Of a DNA stretch of 64,000 bases, positions 44,298-54,156 are shown piece by piece (position 1 is the stretch's first letter; each line of letters opens with the position of its first letter). This DNA comes from Candidatus Uabimicrobium amorphum (GTDB lineage: Bacteria > Planctomycetota > Uabimicrobiia > Uabimicrobiales > Uabimicrobiaceae): assembly GCF_009002475.1 (NCBI RefSeq), contig NZ_AP019860.1:3100001-3164000 (forward strand), given 5' to 3'. A program made the position numbers and the translations under genes. The notes beneath the pieces were generated by a model. It made no database searches. It was given only the letters and a program-made list of their open reading frames with translations, and was not told the DNA's origin.

Positions 44298-44693
44298 TCA
44301 ATTACCATACGCCGATGAGTAATTTTGCGTCGTTGAATTCTTTGCTTTTGGGGCAGAGTTATTGTAATAAACAGAATCATGGCGCTTTTTCATGCCTGTT
44401 TTTTGGGTAGAGCTACGCGGTGTTTGTTTTCGCGTTGTTGAATTTAAATTCGAATTCGAATATGTTGTATATGGCGCATATGAAGGTTTTGTCTGGCTAT
44501 ACCACCACAATGCACCTAAAAATACAACCGTTGCACATGCCGCGATTAACTTAGGTCGATTTCTCTTCGCCAAAATCTTTTTCTTTGTCCTTCGCCATGT
44601 CTTTTTCCACTTTATATTTGTGGATTTCCATTTGCGAGAGGCTCTTCTTTTCATTTTGCGCAATTTTCTTTGTAAATTACTTTTCTTTTTCAT
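44298..44693 (-). CDS. Small, very basic one-helix membrane protein
   Basis: 131 residues from the ATG at 44691-44693. The first roughly 55 are dominated by Lys, Arg and Trp (KRRASRKWKS, TWRRTKKKILAKRNRPK), then one helix (LIAACATVVFLGALWWYSQ) and a Ser/Thr/Asn/Tyr-rich tail. The basic side faces the cytoplasm and could touch nucleic acid or phospholipid. It overlaps the end of the symporter gene by 17 bases. No family recognised. Confidence 0.62.
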   Translation of the reverse strand: MKKKSNLQRKLRKMKRRASRKWKSTNIKWKKTWRRTKKKILAKRNRPKLIAACATVVFLGALWWYSQTKPSYAPYTTYSNSNLNSTTRKQTPRSSTQKTGMKKRHDSVYYNNSAPKAKNSTTQNYSSAYGN

Positions 44694-46095
44694 GTTGTGC
44701 CGTTCCAAACAATTCATATGCAATTAAACTTGTAATTATACCTGGATACAAAGGTTCTATGCCCATAGGGTAAACGGGAAATCCCCCCTGCATGTTAAAA
44801 AGACCGATCGCCAACCACACGCACGCACTGATGAACCCACCCCACATAGACATCAAAGCTGCATCCGCACTGCGCTTTGTACCAAAAAAAGTACGCAGCA
44901 TAGAAACAAGAAGACCACTAAGTCCTATATTACCTAGAGCATACCATAGTTGCGTCACTTTGGGAAGAGCTATTGCCAGTAACGCCGACAGTAGTGCTGT
45001 TGCAATAATGGCGACACGCGTTGCGGTGATGATTTGTTTGTCGTTCGCTTCACGATTCAAAAAACGCCAATAGTAATCACGAGAAATGTTCACCGCTGCC
45101 ACAAACAAGAAGGAATCTGTTGTTGACATAATTGTAGAAACGATTCCGGCGACAAATAGACCTTTCATTGGCGAAGACATCAAATGTTCCGCCATGATCA
45201 AATACATATATTTGTGGTCTTGCGGAGATACCGACAACTCTTTAGCATTTAGTGCTGCAAAACCGTACATGGCCGAACCAATTGCCACAATGTCAAAAAC
45301 TAACCAAAAACCAATACAAATGAGAATCCCACGCCTTGCTGTTTGTGGTGTCTTTGCCGCAGAACACCTTTGGTAAAAATTGGGGTCGACAAACACCCAA
45401 CATGCAAGACCTGCCCATACTAAAATTACCGAGGTACTCATTCCTCCTGTAATTTGTAATTTTTCTTTTGGCAAGTTATTTTGTAAAAACTCCACTCCTC
45501 CCCAAGTGTCGCATGCCAAGTAGAAAAGAACAATAAACGCCAAAAACATCCATATAAATTGAAAAAAATCGGTATATACAACCCCACGAAAACCTGCCAA
45601 ATAAGTATAGATTATACACAAAGAGGTAGATATAATAATGGAATGTAATAGAGATAAAGGAGAAAAGTAAGCAATGAGAATACCAAGGGACAATAAATAA
45701 GGAGCGGGATTTACCATGATATAGGTAAAAATACCTCCGACAAAAGCCACCTTTTTCCCGTAGTTGTTTTCGAGTATATCCGGTATTGTGTAAAAGGGCA
45801 TATTACGAATTTTTTCAGCTAAAAATAACGCAAAAACCGCATAAATAATATACCAAAATATTCCTTGCACTAGCCATGCACCTAAACCATAATATTCCGT
45901 AAACTCACTGATGCCAAATATGCCACCATACCAAGTTGAGACCAAAGTTGCGACAAAGACCGGTAGTGTTAAACGTCTTCCAGCCAACAAGAACTCATTT
46001 GTGGTTGTTGTTTTCCTGGTATGCCAAATAGTTATCATGGCAACAATTCCGACATATACAGCTATAACAATCCAGTCGCCCGTTCCTAAAGTCAT
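44677..46095 (-). CDS. Sodium:solute symporter family transporter
   Basis: 472 residues from the ATG at 46093-46095, with AAAGGAGAA directly upstream. About thirteen membrane helices; the family start DWIVIAVYVGIVAMITIWHTRKTTTTNEFLLAGRRLTLPVFVATLVSTWYG is characteristic (TT.E FLAGR.L.......A...S...). The Na+-site helix region is near VAGIVSTIMSTTDSFLFVAAVNISRDYYWR. The substrate (sugar, amino acid, urea and so on) cannot be told. A small basic gene overlaps its 3' end. Confidence 0.9.
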   Translation of the reverse strand: MTLGTGDWIVIAVYVGIVAMITIWHTRKTTTTNEFLLAGRRLTLPVFVATLVSTWYGGIFGISEFTEYYGLGAWLVQGIFWYIIYAVFALFLAEKIRNMPFYTIPDILENNYGKKVAFVGGIFTYIMVNPAPYLLSLGILIAYFSPLSLLHSIIISTSLCIIYTYLAGFRGVVYTDFFQFIWMFLAFIVLFYLACDTWGGVEFLQNNLPKEKLQITGGMSTSVILVWAGLACWVFVDPNFYQRCSAAKTPQTARRGILICIGFWLVFDIVAIGSAMYGFAALNAKELSVSPQDHKYMYLIMAEHLMSSPMKGLFVAGIVSTIMSTTDSFLFVAAVNISRDYYWRFLNREANDKQIITATRVAIIATALLSALLAIALPKVTQLWYALGNIGLSGLLVSMLRTFFGTKRSADAALMSMWGGFISACVWLAIGLFNMQGGFPVYPMGIEPLYPGIITSLIAYELFGTAQHEKEK

Positions 46096-46174
46096 GTTTT
46101 CTCCTTTGATAAACAAAATTTTAAATTTAGCTGTAAATATGTTATAATTCTAGTGGTATAATACCAGCGCTCAA

Positions 46175-46186
46175 TAGGGTGTGTCA
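46175..46186 (+). repeat. Short intergenic motif TAGGGTGTGTCA (copy 3 of 3)
   Basis: TAGGGTGTGTCA followed by CCAATTTAATATTG, between divergent genes. It matches copies at 19337-19348 and 38351-38363 (consensus TAGGGYGTGTYR). GGG-GTGTC ends followed by AT-rich sequence are also seen at the tips of insertion sequences, so a relic is possible. Confidence 0.35.
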
Positions 46187-46386
46187 CCAATTTAATATTG
46201 TTTTGGGTCTTGTAAATTCAGAAAACACAGAAAAAACTCACACAGCTAAGTTATGGCTCCAAAAAGTAACAGAGCAAGTGTTTATAAGGGACATAGATAA
46301 AAAAAGAGTTAGTATAACCAAGAATACCTACTAAATTTTTATTGATTATGAATACATTTTTCAATATATTTTTCAAGGATAATCAC

Positions 46387-47028
46387 ATGTTAAGACTGTT
46401 GTGTCTTGTTAGTTTAAGTTGTATTTTTGTAGGTTGCGCGTCTTACCGCGCTTACGAAAAAGATATTTCACGCCCAGCTCACCAACACGTAAAAAAGAAA
46501 GACTTAAAAGGTTTAGTTGTTGCGGCAGAAGATTATTCATCGGTAGAAAAATCACAAAAATATTTCGATCGCGACCTACGAGATTATGGTTACCTACCTA
46601 TATATTTGAGTTTTGCAAACGATTCGGATTACGAGTTTACCGTACGCCAAGATAACATTACATTTTTTTACGAAGACGGCTCTCAAGCAACATTAGTCGG
46701 CGCAAAAAGTGTAATAGAAGACACTCAAAATTCTTATGGACGTGCTTTGCTCGGAATACCACTGCTGATTTTCCCCGCCTTCATAATTGGTTCCTCTGTT
46801 TCTAGTGCCAACTATGAATTAGAAAAAGATTACAATGCAAAATCATTACGCGATTTTAATATTGTAAAAGGGGAAAAAGTTTTTGGATTTGTATTTTTTA
46901 AAATACCGGCAGGAAAAGAACAAGCATCTCTAAGTGATGCTATTTTGAAAGTGAATGTAGTCAAAAAAGCAAAGCAAGGCGAAATGGCAGAAACACTAGA
47001 AGGTATCTTATCACTATCTACAGATTAG
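46387..47028 (+). CDS. Lipoprotein of unknown function
   Basis: 213 residues from the ATG at 46387 (AAGGAT upstream); an ATG 45 bases earlier would spoil the signal. Lipoprotein signal MLRLLCLVSLSCIFVGC with lipobox FVGC. The body is a single mixed domain (LVVAAEDYSSVEKSQKYFDRDLRDYGYLPIYLSFANDSDYEFTV, with DNITFFYEDGS) and one hydrophobic stretch (ALLGIPLLIFPAFIIGSS). No family recognised. A second lipoprotein gene follows after 10 bases. Confidence 0.75.
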   Translation: MLRLLCLVSLSCIFVGCASYRAYEKDISRPAHQHVKKKDLKGLVVAAEDYSSVEKSQKYFDRDLRDYGYLPIYLSFANDSDYEFTVRQDNITFFYEDGSQATLVGAKSVIEDTQNSYGRALLGIPLLIFPAFIIGSSVSSANYELEKDYNAKSLRDFNIVKGEKVFGFVFFKIPAGKEQASLSDAILKVNVVKKAKQGEMAETLEGILSLSTD

Positions 47029-47038
47029 AGGGAAAAAA

Positions 47039-48133
47039 ATGTACAAGTTGTTAATCTTTGCTGCTTTGTGTATCATTGGATGCTCAAGTGTATCAAAAAA
47101 AGCACAAGCAAATTACGACCAAGCAATTAACGAATGGAATGATGGCAACTACAACGATCCGATTATTTTGTTGGAAGAGGCGGTTGCCGATAGCCCAAAA
47201 TTTTTAGACGCACATTTAAAATTAGCAGAGTATAAAGTATACAGAAGTCAGACACATGGGGCATTGGAAAGTATAGACAAAGCTCTTGCTTTAGATAATA
47301 GCATTCCTCAACCATTTATATTAAGAGGAAAAGCTCTTGTACAGCTCGAAGAAAATTTAAAGGCCCAGGGAGAGTACAATAAAGCGTTAAAACTGGAACC
47401 ATCGACAGAGCAAAAATTTGAAATCTATCTAGGAAAAGCCATTGCAAAAATCAACTTAGGCTTGCACGAGGATGCTCAAACTTACATAGATAAAGCCAAA
47501 AAAGTTTCCCCCGATAGCAGACGCATCATTTATTTAAACGCGCTGTTACGCGAAAAAAAAATGGGCCCAAACTCCCTCACAATAAAAGAGTACAAACAAG
47601 TACTTGGCCAAGATCCAACAGACACAGACGTCCTTAAAAGTATAGGAGATACCTGGAGACAACTAGATGTTCCTAATAAAGCCATAAAGCATTACAAAGA
47701 ATATCTTGCCGCAGGTGGTAAATCTCCAGAAGTAAAACAATACCTTGACGAACAAATTCAAATTCGCAAACAACAACAACTTGTAGAACAACAAAAAATA
47801 ACGGCGGAGCAAGCTCAAATAGAGCTGGAAAGAATAAAAGCTGAGGTAGAAAAAGCCAAAGCGCAGGCAAAACTAGAAGCGCAAAAAGCCTTAGCCGATG
47901 CCGAAGCACGAAAAGCAATTGCCGATGCTGAGGCGGAAAAAGCCAAAGCCGAAGCGGAAAAAGCCAAAGCCGAAGCCGAAAATGCTAAGTACCTGAACGA
48001 TCCGTTGCTAAAAAATACCGGTACATCTACAAAAATACTCACCTGCCCTGTATGCGGCCGCATTTACAAGGACGGGAAACAAAAAACATGCGATTATGAC
48101 GGGACTCCTCTAATTGATTTGACAGAAGAATAG
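47039..48133 (+). CDS. TPR lipoprotein with coiled coil and C-terminal zinc-ribbon-like end
   Basis: 364 residues. Lipoprotein signal with IIGCSS, then about six tetratricopeptide repeats (about 22-235, for example PQPFILRGKALVQLEENLKAQGEYNKALKL). An Ala/Glu/Lys coiled coil (about 240-325) has near-perfect seven-residue copies of AEKAKAE encoded by repeated DNA. The end, LTCPVCGRIYKDGKQKTCDYDGTPL, carries a CxxC and later Cys like a small zinc ribbon. TPRs bind proteins, so this is probably an envelope scaffold. Operon with the preceding lipoprotein gene; the double-kinase gene follows after 59 bases. Confidence 0.82.
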   Translation: MYKLLIFAALCIIGCSSVSKKAQANYDQAINEWNDGNYNDPIILLEEAVADSPKFLDAHLKLAEYKVYRSQTHGALESIDKALALDNSIPQPFILRGKALVQLEENLKAQGEYNKALKLEPSTEQKFEIYLGKAIAKINLGLHEDAQTYIDKAKKVSPDSRRIIYLNALLREKKMGPNSLTIKEYKQVLGQDPTDTDVLKSIGDTWRQLDVPNKAIKHYKEYLAAGGKSPEVKQYLDEQIQIRKQQQLVEQQKITAEQAQIELERIKAEVEKAKAQAKLEAQKALADAEARKAIADAEAEKAKAEAEKAKAEAENAKYLNDPLLKNTGTSTKILTCPVCGRIYKDGKQKTCDYDGTPLIDLTEE

Positions 48134-48192
48134 TTTGTTGTTTGCGGTATTTGAGATCACTATAATAAATTTGATATTGTTAGGAGGAATCA

Positions 48193-51100
48193 ATGGAACG
48201 CTCCTCAGAGAATAAAAAGAAAAAAAACAAGAACCAAGACATCCAGTTATATGGCGACTCCATCGAAGCAATTCCCTCGAATGAATTTGATGCTGAAGAT
48301 GACTCAATTATTAGCAATTTAGACATGGACGCCGTACCCGTCGATAGCGAGTTAGTTACACCGAACGAATCGGACGACGACTACTCTGATATTATATCTT
48401 CATCCGATAGATCAGATGAAGACTACTCTGATATCATATCTTCGTCAGACAAATCAGATTCCGAAGATTCCAACATCCAACAACCAGAATTAATGAATTC
48501 ACAATATCTTGCATTACCTAGTGATTTTCAAGTTACCGTAAAAAAGTTTGAAGGCCCCCCCATTCTCGAAGAGCCTGAAAACGTCAAATTATCTGAAAAA
48601 AACGAGTATGAAGAAGAAGAGGATGACCCTATCGCCGATACGATTATCTGTTCTACAGATATCGAAGAGGAAGACTCTGTTCCAGAAATTCCCACCGTGG
48701 GCAAAGAGGCCATTCTAAACACAGAAGAAGTCGGAAATACCGAAACTGCCCCAGGGATACTAGATTCGGCAATGGAAGCAACAGTTGCAGATCCTGATGT
48801 TGTTGCGTTGTTTGAAGACAGAGCGGAGGATAGCGCAATTCTTGCTGCCCAGGAAGTCGACGAACTAGATGTGACGGTGGAAGAGGCAATGTATGCCGAT
48901 GGTACAATTTCGTCCACATTTGTGGCAGAATCCGTTGGAGAAGATACTTTTCTAGCCGCGACAAAATCCACAAATGACATTGAACAAAGCAGTGGCGAAA
49001 TATCAGCCCAGGCCGCTCCCACACAAGATTTAGCCTCAAAATTTATTCCAAAGGCACAATCAGATCTCGGGCAAACCAAAGATATGGATTATTCGCTACA
49101 AGCGAGTTCTTCACAAAACTTACCAACGCAAGATATGCCATTTACCTCAGATGAGATAAATCGCGTACAAATTCCGATGCCAACAACAAGTCCTTTTGGC
49201 ATCGGAGATGTTCTTGACAATCGCTATAAGATTGTTGAGTTCTTAGGCCGTGGTGGTATGGCATATGTATACAAAGTGGAGCATCAACTACTGGCCGGAG
49301 ACAAACATTTTGCTCTGAAGGTTTTAGGTGGCTACGCAGGTAAACAACAAGAGTTTTCCAAACGTTTCAAACGCGAAGTAGCGGTAATGATGGAATTTTC
49401 GCATCCTCATGTCATTCCTATTCGCGATTTTGGCGTAACACCCGATAATCAACCATACTTTACCATGGACTATTGCAGTGGCGATGTTATCAAAAGCCTG
49501 ATAGAAAAGCATGGTGCCCTTGATATTGAAGTCGCGTTAAAAGTGACGATGCAAACTCTAGAAGCTTTAAATGAGGCGCATAAAAAAAATATCATTCATC
49601 GCGATTTAAAACCTGAAAATCTCATGTTGGAAATGCGCAATGATGAACCATTTACTTATGTTCTTGACTTTGGTATCGCAAAAAGTTTAACCACAGAGTA
49701 TACCGAAAAACTTACTCAGGGAGTTATTGGAACTCTGTTGTATATGTCACCGGAACAAGCAACTGCACAAGAGCTTACAATAGCCACCGATATTTATTCT
49801 TTAGGGGCAACACTGTACCATATGTTGACAGGTCGTCCGCCATTCATAGGAACACAACAAGAAGTTATTATAAAAATTGTGCAGGAAAATCCTTTACCAC
49901 CGAGTTATGTACGTAAAGGTATACCACCTGAAATAGATGCTTTAGTTCTCAAAGCTTTGAACAAAAAAATAGATGAGCGCTATGCATCTGCCGACGAGTT
50001 TATCGAAGCAATCCACGCGGCTTTGGATTCATCAACTTTCCAAGCAGCAGATAAAAGCGCTAATACCCTACAAGCACATCAAGCATTTACTCCGGGAGAT
50101 GTTGTTAATAACCGTTATCGAATTGTCGATGTTCTTGGTTCAGGTGGTATGGGAATCGTATATAAAGTAGAACATTTAGAGCTATCTTCCAGTAAACGTT
50201 TTTTTGCTTTAAAACTACTCGATCCCAAACTTTCCACAGATAGTAGTTTTAAAGATCGATTTGTTCGCGAAATCGAAATGGCGATGGAATTTACTCATGA
50301 AAACGTCATCCAGATACGTGACTTTGGGCATACAGACGCAGGTCATTACTACTACACAATGGACTATTCACGGGGTCAAACACTCACAAATGTTATTGCA
50401 AAAAATGGTAAATTAAGTACAAAGCGTTCTCTTAGCATTATACGTCAAGTACTTTCGGCATTGAAAGGTCCCCATAAAAAAAATATCGCCCACCGCGATT
50501 TGAAACCAGACAATATTATTATTGAAAATCGCAATAGTAGTGACCATGCTCTCGTTCTCGATTTCGGTATTGCCAAAATTTTGGATGATGATGGCTCGCA
50601 AAAAGTTACCCAAGAAAGTGTGATTGGTACACCTCACTACATGTCTCCGGAGCAAGCTGGTGGAGAAAGCATAGATTTCCGAACTGACTTCTATTCTGTA
50701 GGTGTCATTTTCTACGAAATGTTGTTAGGCAAAGTTCCTTTCGATGGAAGTACGAAAGAGGTTCTTGTGGCTCACATGCTAAAAAAACCACCACAGCCTT
50801 CAAAATTACAGCCTCAGTTACCTTTGGCAATTGAAGAACTCATGCTACGGGCATTGCAAAAAGATCCTAATGCGCGCTTTGCCAATGCCGAAGAATTTAT
50901 TGCTGCAATTGACAACATAGAACAACGCGAAAAGAAACTCCTTCGCCGCAATAAAGTACGTCGGGTTATGCGGTTCGTTGCGAGCCTCATGTTTTTAGCG
51001 ACCATCGCCGCCACTGCATTTTTGTTCCTGCATATTGACAAAGAAAATCGTAAAGTAGAGCAAAAATTTCAAGTTGCTGTTGCCAATTTTAGTGAACAAC

Positions 51101-53034
51101 AAGCAAATATTTATCTAGATGAAATTAAAAACGCTTTTTTTGGCGTTAACAAATTTGTATTCCCCAATAAAATTGCGCGACTTTCACTACAAATAGAATA
51201 CCAACGTGCCCTGCACAATGAAGATCTGAACAAGGCGCAAAACTTATATACACAAATACAAAAAATGCCCTCAAGCAATCCAAAGTTACTTATCCAATTG
51301 CAACAACAATTGGATACTTTGCGCAATAAAAAATTTGCTCTCTACCAAGTGGTCAGAGCTTTAAACAAACTACAGCCTGTTGCTGCCCAAGAAATGCTAC
51401 GCAAGCTCGAAACAAAAAATGGAAAAAAACTCAACGAGCTAATTACTTACTACATTAATCTGCAAGAAAGTCTGCGTAACAAAAAGTATGAAGAAGCAAA
51501 ACGCATCATTGAGATAGACATTTCACCTGGCCTATCAATACTAAGTAGTAAATTTTCTTTGCGAAACTTCAGCAATAAGGTTCGTCAAATTTCGCAAAAA
51601 CTAGGAAACAAAACCAATCAAAATGAAGATAATGCCAAAGCAAAAATCATTATTGCGAACATTGAGAAAGCATTGCAACAAAGCAAAACAAAAAAAGTAG
51701 AACGCTTATTAAAAGAACTTGACCAGTCTCAAGGGGTTCCTTACGAGACAAAGCAAAAATACAGTGAGCTCCTGTCGCAGGAGAAACGATTTTTAGCGAT
51801 AAAAAAACAACCCAAGAAAGATCGAATCAAGGCGTACGAACTGTTTTTATCCGCGGCTCCACGAACACAGCATCGTTATCAAATAGAATCGGTATTGCGT
51901 GAAGATTTACAGGAAAAATTTCAAAAAGCACAACAAAAATACGCTGCAGAAAAGTATGACACCGCTCTAGAAATAGTAAAAAATATTGTAGGTAGCCCTA
52001 TTTTTGCGACCACACCCAAAAGTCTTCAAAGTAATGCATTAACTATGCTAGAGCGAATTTATTATTTCAATCGCGACAAAAAAATATTTGCCTTAGAAAA
52101 ACAATGGCAACAATTATTGGGAAAATCCCTACATCTTTCTCGTGATAACAGAACAGTGGAAGCAAGACTATATCTAGCGGTTGCCTACAGCAAAAAAAAT
52201 CGCTCTACTTCAGAAAAATTGTTGTCATCTTTGAAAGGCCACCTGCGCGATTTGCAAATTGACAACATGGATAAAATTCAGAGAAAAGCATACCAGGAAG
52301 CCTTTGAATTATTGATTAAAATGTCAAAAAGCAAAGAGAAAATTATTTTAAAATTTATTCGTTTGTTCCCTAGTCAATACAAGTACTACAAAGATTTAGG
52401 AGACATGAAACTACGTAAAAGTAAGTCGCAAGCCAGTAAATATTTTTCTCTTTATCTCAAAGCAATTCAAAAGAAAACCCAAGGTCTATTAATTCGCGAT
52501 AAGCTTACAAAAACAGACACCTACGTAATAAATCAGTGGCTAGCTCTGCAAAACTTCTTTCCTTTAAAAGTGGGCTATGCATGGGCATATGAAACGCGAA
52601 ATTTAAAAGACCAAAATATTAAACAACCGGTGCATACTATTGAAAAACGTAAAGGCAATACTTACACACGATTAGAGCAAGACGAAGGGGACTCGTTTGC
52701 TGCACGAATAACCATTTTTATTGAAAAGGGAATGATCAAACAGAAAATAGTAATACCCAACGCTTATTTTGAGATCATTCCGCAAAAAGTAAATATCAAA
52801 TCAAAATGGAAGAGAAAAATAGCTCAGCCTTTTAGAGCACGTCTAGTAGGTTACAATGTACCAGTAAAAGAATATAAAAATGTGAAATGCCTGAAAGTCA
52901 AGATTGAAAGAGTTGATCTCAAAGTAGTTCGTTATGAGTACTATGCTCCAAATATAGGTTTGGTTAAGGCAGAACTTTTCACAAACGGACAAAAGAGTTT
53001 TGAACAAATATTGAAAAATTTTAAAGGTAAGTAG
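48193..53034 (+). CDS. Giant receptor with two complete Ser/Thr kinase domains
   Basis: 1613 residues. An acidic, disordered leader (1-330) contains two copies of DDYSDIISSSD-like sequence. Kinase 1 (about 335-605): GRGGMAYVYKVEH, HRD 469-471, DFGIAK, SPEQ. Kinase 2 (about 632-905): GSGGMGIVYKVEH, HRD 767-769, DFGIAK, SPEQ. Both have every catalytic residue. A membrane helix (about 925-947) is followed by about 480 residues of helical repeats (TPR-like) and a final beta domain (about 1450-1600, LKVGYAWAYETRN). The kinases are close relatives, so an internal duplication is likely. AGGAGG precedes the ATG. It heads a likely transcript with the coiled-coil and PQQ genes. Confidence 0.9.
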   Translation: MERSSENKKKKNKNQDIQLYGDSIEAIPSNEFDAEDDSIISNLDMDAVPVDSELVTPNESDDDYSDIISSSDRSDEDYSDIISSSDKSDSEDSNIQQPELMNSQYLALPSDFQVTVKKFEGPPILEEPENVKLSEKNEYEEEEDDPIADTIICSTDIEEEDSVPEIPTVGKEAILNTEEVGNTETAPGILDSAMEATVADPDVVALFEDRAEDSAILAAQEVDELDVTVEEAMYADGTISSTFVAESVGEDTFLAATKSTNDIEQSSGEISAQAAPTQDLASKFIPKAQSDLGQTKDMDYSLQASSSQNLPTQDMPFTSDEINRVQIPMPTTSPFGIGDVLDNRYKIVEFLGRGGMAYVYKVEHQLLAGDKHFALKVLGGYAGKQQEFSKRFKREVAVMMEFSHPHVIPIRDFGVTPDNQPYFTMDYCSGDVIKSLIEKHGALDIEVALKVTMQTLEALNEAHKKNIIHRDLKPENLMLEMRNDEPFTYVLDFGIAKSLTTEYTEKLTQGVIGTLLYMSPEQATAQELTIATDIYSLGATLYHMLTGRPPFIGTQQEVIIKIVQENPLPPSYVRKGIPPEIDALVLKALNKKIDERYASADEFIEAIHAALDSSTFQAADKSANTLQAHQAFTPGDVVNNRYRIVDVLGSGGMGIVYKVEHLELSSSKRFFALKLLDPKLSTDSSFKDRFVREIEMAMEFTHENVIQIRDFGHTDAGHYYYTMDYSRGQTLTNVIAKNGKLSTKRSLSIIRQVLSALKGPHKKNIAHRDLKPDNIIIENRNSSDHALVLDFGIAKILDDDGSQKVTQESVIGTPHYMSPEQAGGESIDFRTDFYSVGVIFYEMLLGKVPFDGSTKEVLVAHMLKKPPQPSKLQPQLPLAIEELMLRALQKDPNARFANAEEFIAAIDNIEQREKKLLRRNKVRRVMRFVASLMFLATIAATAFLFLHIDKENRKVEQKFQVAVANFSEQQANIYLDEIKNAFFGVNKFVFPNKIARLSLQIEYQRALHNEDLNKAQNLYTQIQKMPSSNPKLLIQLQQQLDTLRNKKFALYQVVRALNKLQPVAAQEMLRKLETKNGKKLNELITYYINLQESLRNKKYEEAKRIIEIDISPGLSILSSKFSLRNFSNKVRQISQKLGNKTNQNEDNAKAKIIIANIEKALQQSKTKKVERLLKELDQSQGVPYETKQKYSELLSQEKRFLAIKKQPKKDRIKAYELFLSAAPRTQHRYQIESVLREDLQEKFQKAQQKYAAEKYDTALEIVKNIVGSPIFATTPKSLQSNALTMLERIYYFNRDKKIFALEKQWQQLLGKSLHLSRDNRTVEARLYLAVAYSKKNRSTSEKLLSSLKGHLRDLQIDNMDKIQRKAYQEAFELLIKMSKSKEKIILKFIRLFPSQYKYYKDLGDMKLRKSKSQASKYFSLYLKAIQKKTQGLLIRDKLTKTDTYVINQWLALQNFFPLKVGYAWAYETRNLKDQNIKQPVHTIEKRKGNTYTRLEQDEGDSFAARITIFIEKGMIKQKIVIPNAYFEIIPQKVNIKSKWKRKIAQPFRARLVGYNVPVKEYKNVKCLKVKIERVDLKVVRYEYYAPNIGLVKAELFTNGQKSFEQILKNFKGK

Positions 53035-53049
53035 AGTAGGGAGTAAGAA

Positions 53050-54147
53050 ATGTGGATGGCTCTATTTGGTGTAGCTGTACTAGCTTTAGTCGTATACTAC
53101 ACAATTGCACAAAAGCAACAACAAGAATACAAGGATCAGTTAACAAATATCGAAAAACAACTCGATGAGTTACAAAATCAAAAATCGATCGTTGAAACAG
53201 AATTGACGAAAACACAAGATGAAAAAAAGCAACAACTAGAAAAAAGTACCAGTCAAATAGAAGAGCTAAACCAACAGCTACAGGAAAAAGCGCAACAGTG
53301 CCAGTTAGCTTTGGAAAAAAACGAAGAATTAGAAAAATCGCATCAACAACAAGTAGATACCTTACAAAAGAAAATAGAAAGCAAAACGGCTTCCGCGCAA
53401 CAAACAAAAAATATATTGGAGAGCCAACTCAACGAGCTAGAAACAAATAGTAAAAATTTTCAAGAACAACTACGCCAAACCAATCAGCAAAAACAAGATC
53501 TTAAAGCAAATATAGAGGTTCTCGAAAATAAGTTACAAGAACAAAAAAATCTCATTGAGCAAGCCAAAAAAGAACAAGAAGCATGGCAAGGAAAGCTAGA
53601 AGAAAAAGATAGCTTAGTGGAGAAAAAAGACCAAGAAATACGTTCGCTGCTACAAAAACGTAACGAAGAACAACAAAAACGCAATGAAGAACAGCAACAA
53701 CTCATGGACCAAATCCAACAACGCGAAGAAAAAAATACCCAACTAAAAGAGCAGTTGCAAAACAAAACAGAGCAGGAGCAAGAGCATAAAGATTTTATTT
53801 CTCAACTGGAGAAACAATATGAGGAAAATCTCCAAGTGCGTAGTAAAACTCTACAGGAAATCAGTGCTCTACTACAGAGGTTAACCAGCTTACCTTCACC
53901 AAATAGTATCATGAATACCAATTTAAAAAATACTCGCAAATTCACCCTAGAAGGTGATTTAAAGAAACAAGTTCTTGTCAAAGAACAAAAAAACAAAGAA
54001 AACGCTGTTGTCAGTGAAATCAAGCAACATTTAGAAAACCGCGATAGCATTATGGCGCAATACTTGGATGTACTACAAAAATTTGAAGCGAAAATACAAA
54101 GAAAAATTGACCGTTCACAAGGCATTCCCACAGAGAATTCCGTGTAG
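53050..54147 (+). CDS. Membrane-anchored long coiled-coil protein
   Basis: 365 residues: one N-terminal helix (MALFGVAVLALVVYYTIA) then about 270 residues of Gln/Glu/Lys coiled coil (for example QQKRNEEQQQLMDQIQQREEKN) and a short end with KFTLEGDLKKQVLVKEQKN. No enzyme motif. It lies 15 bases after the double-kinase gene and 9 bases before the propeller gene. It may be a structural or substrate partner of the receptor. Coiled-coil composition makes homology searches unreliable. Confidence 0.72.
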   Translation: MWMALFGVAVLALVVYYTIAQKQQQEYKDQLTNIEKQLDELQNQKSIVETELTKTQDEKKQQLEKSTSQIEELNQQLQEKAQQCQLALEKNEELEKSHQQQVDTLQKKIESKTASAQQTKNILESQLNELETNSKNFQEQLRQTNQQKQDLKANIEVLENKLQEQKNLIEQAKKEQEAWQGKLEEKDSLVEKKDQEIRSLLQKRNEEQQKRNEEQQQLMDQIQQREEKNTQLKEQLQNKTEQEQEHKDFISQLEKQYEENLQVRSKTLQEISALLQRLTSLPSPNSIMNTNLKNTRKFTLEGDLKKQVLVKEQKNKENAVVSEIKQHLENRDSIMAQYLDVLQKFEAKIQRKIDRSQGIPTENSV

Positions 54148-54156
54148 GAGAGTTAC

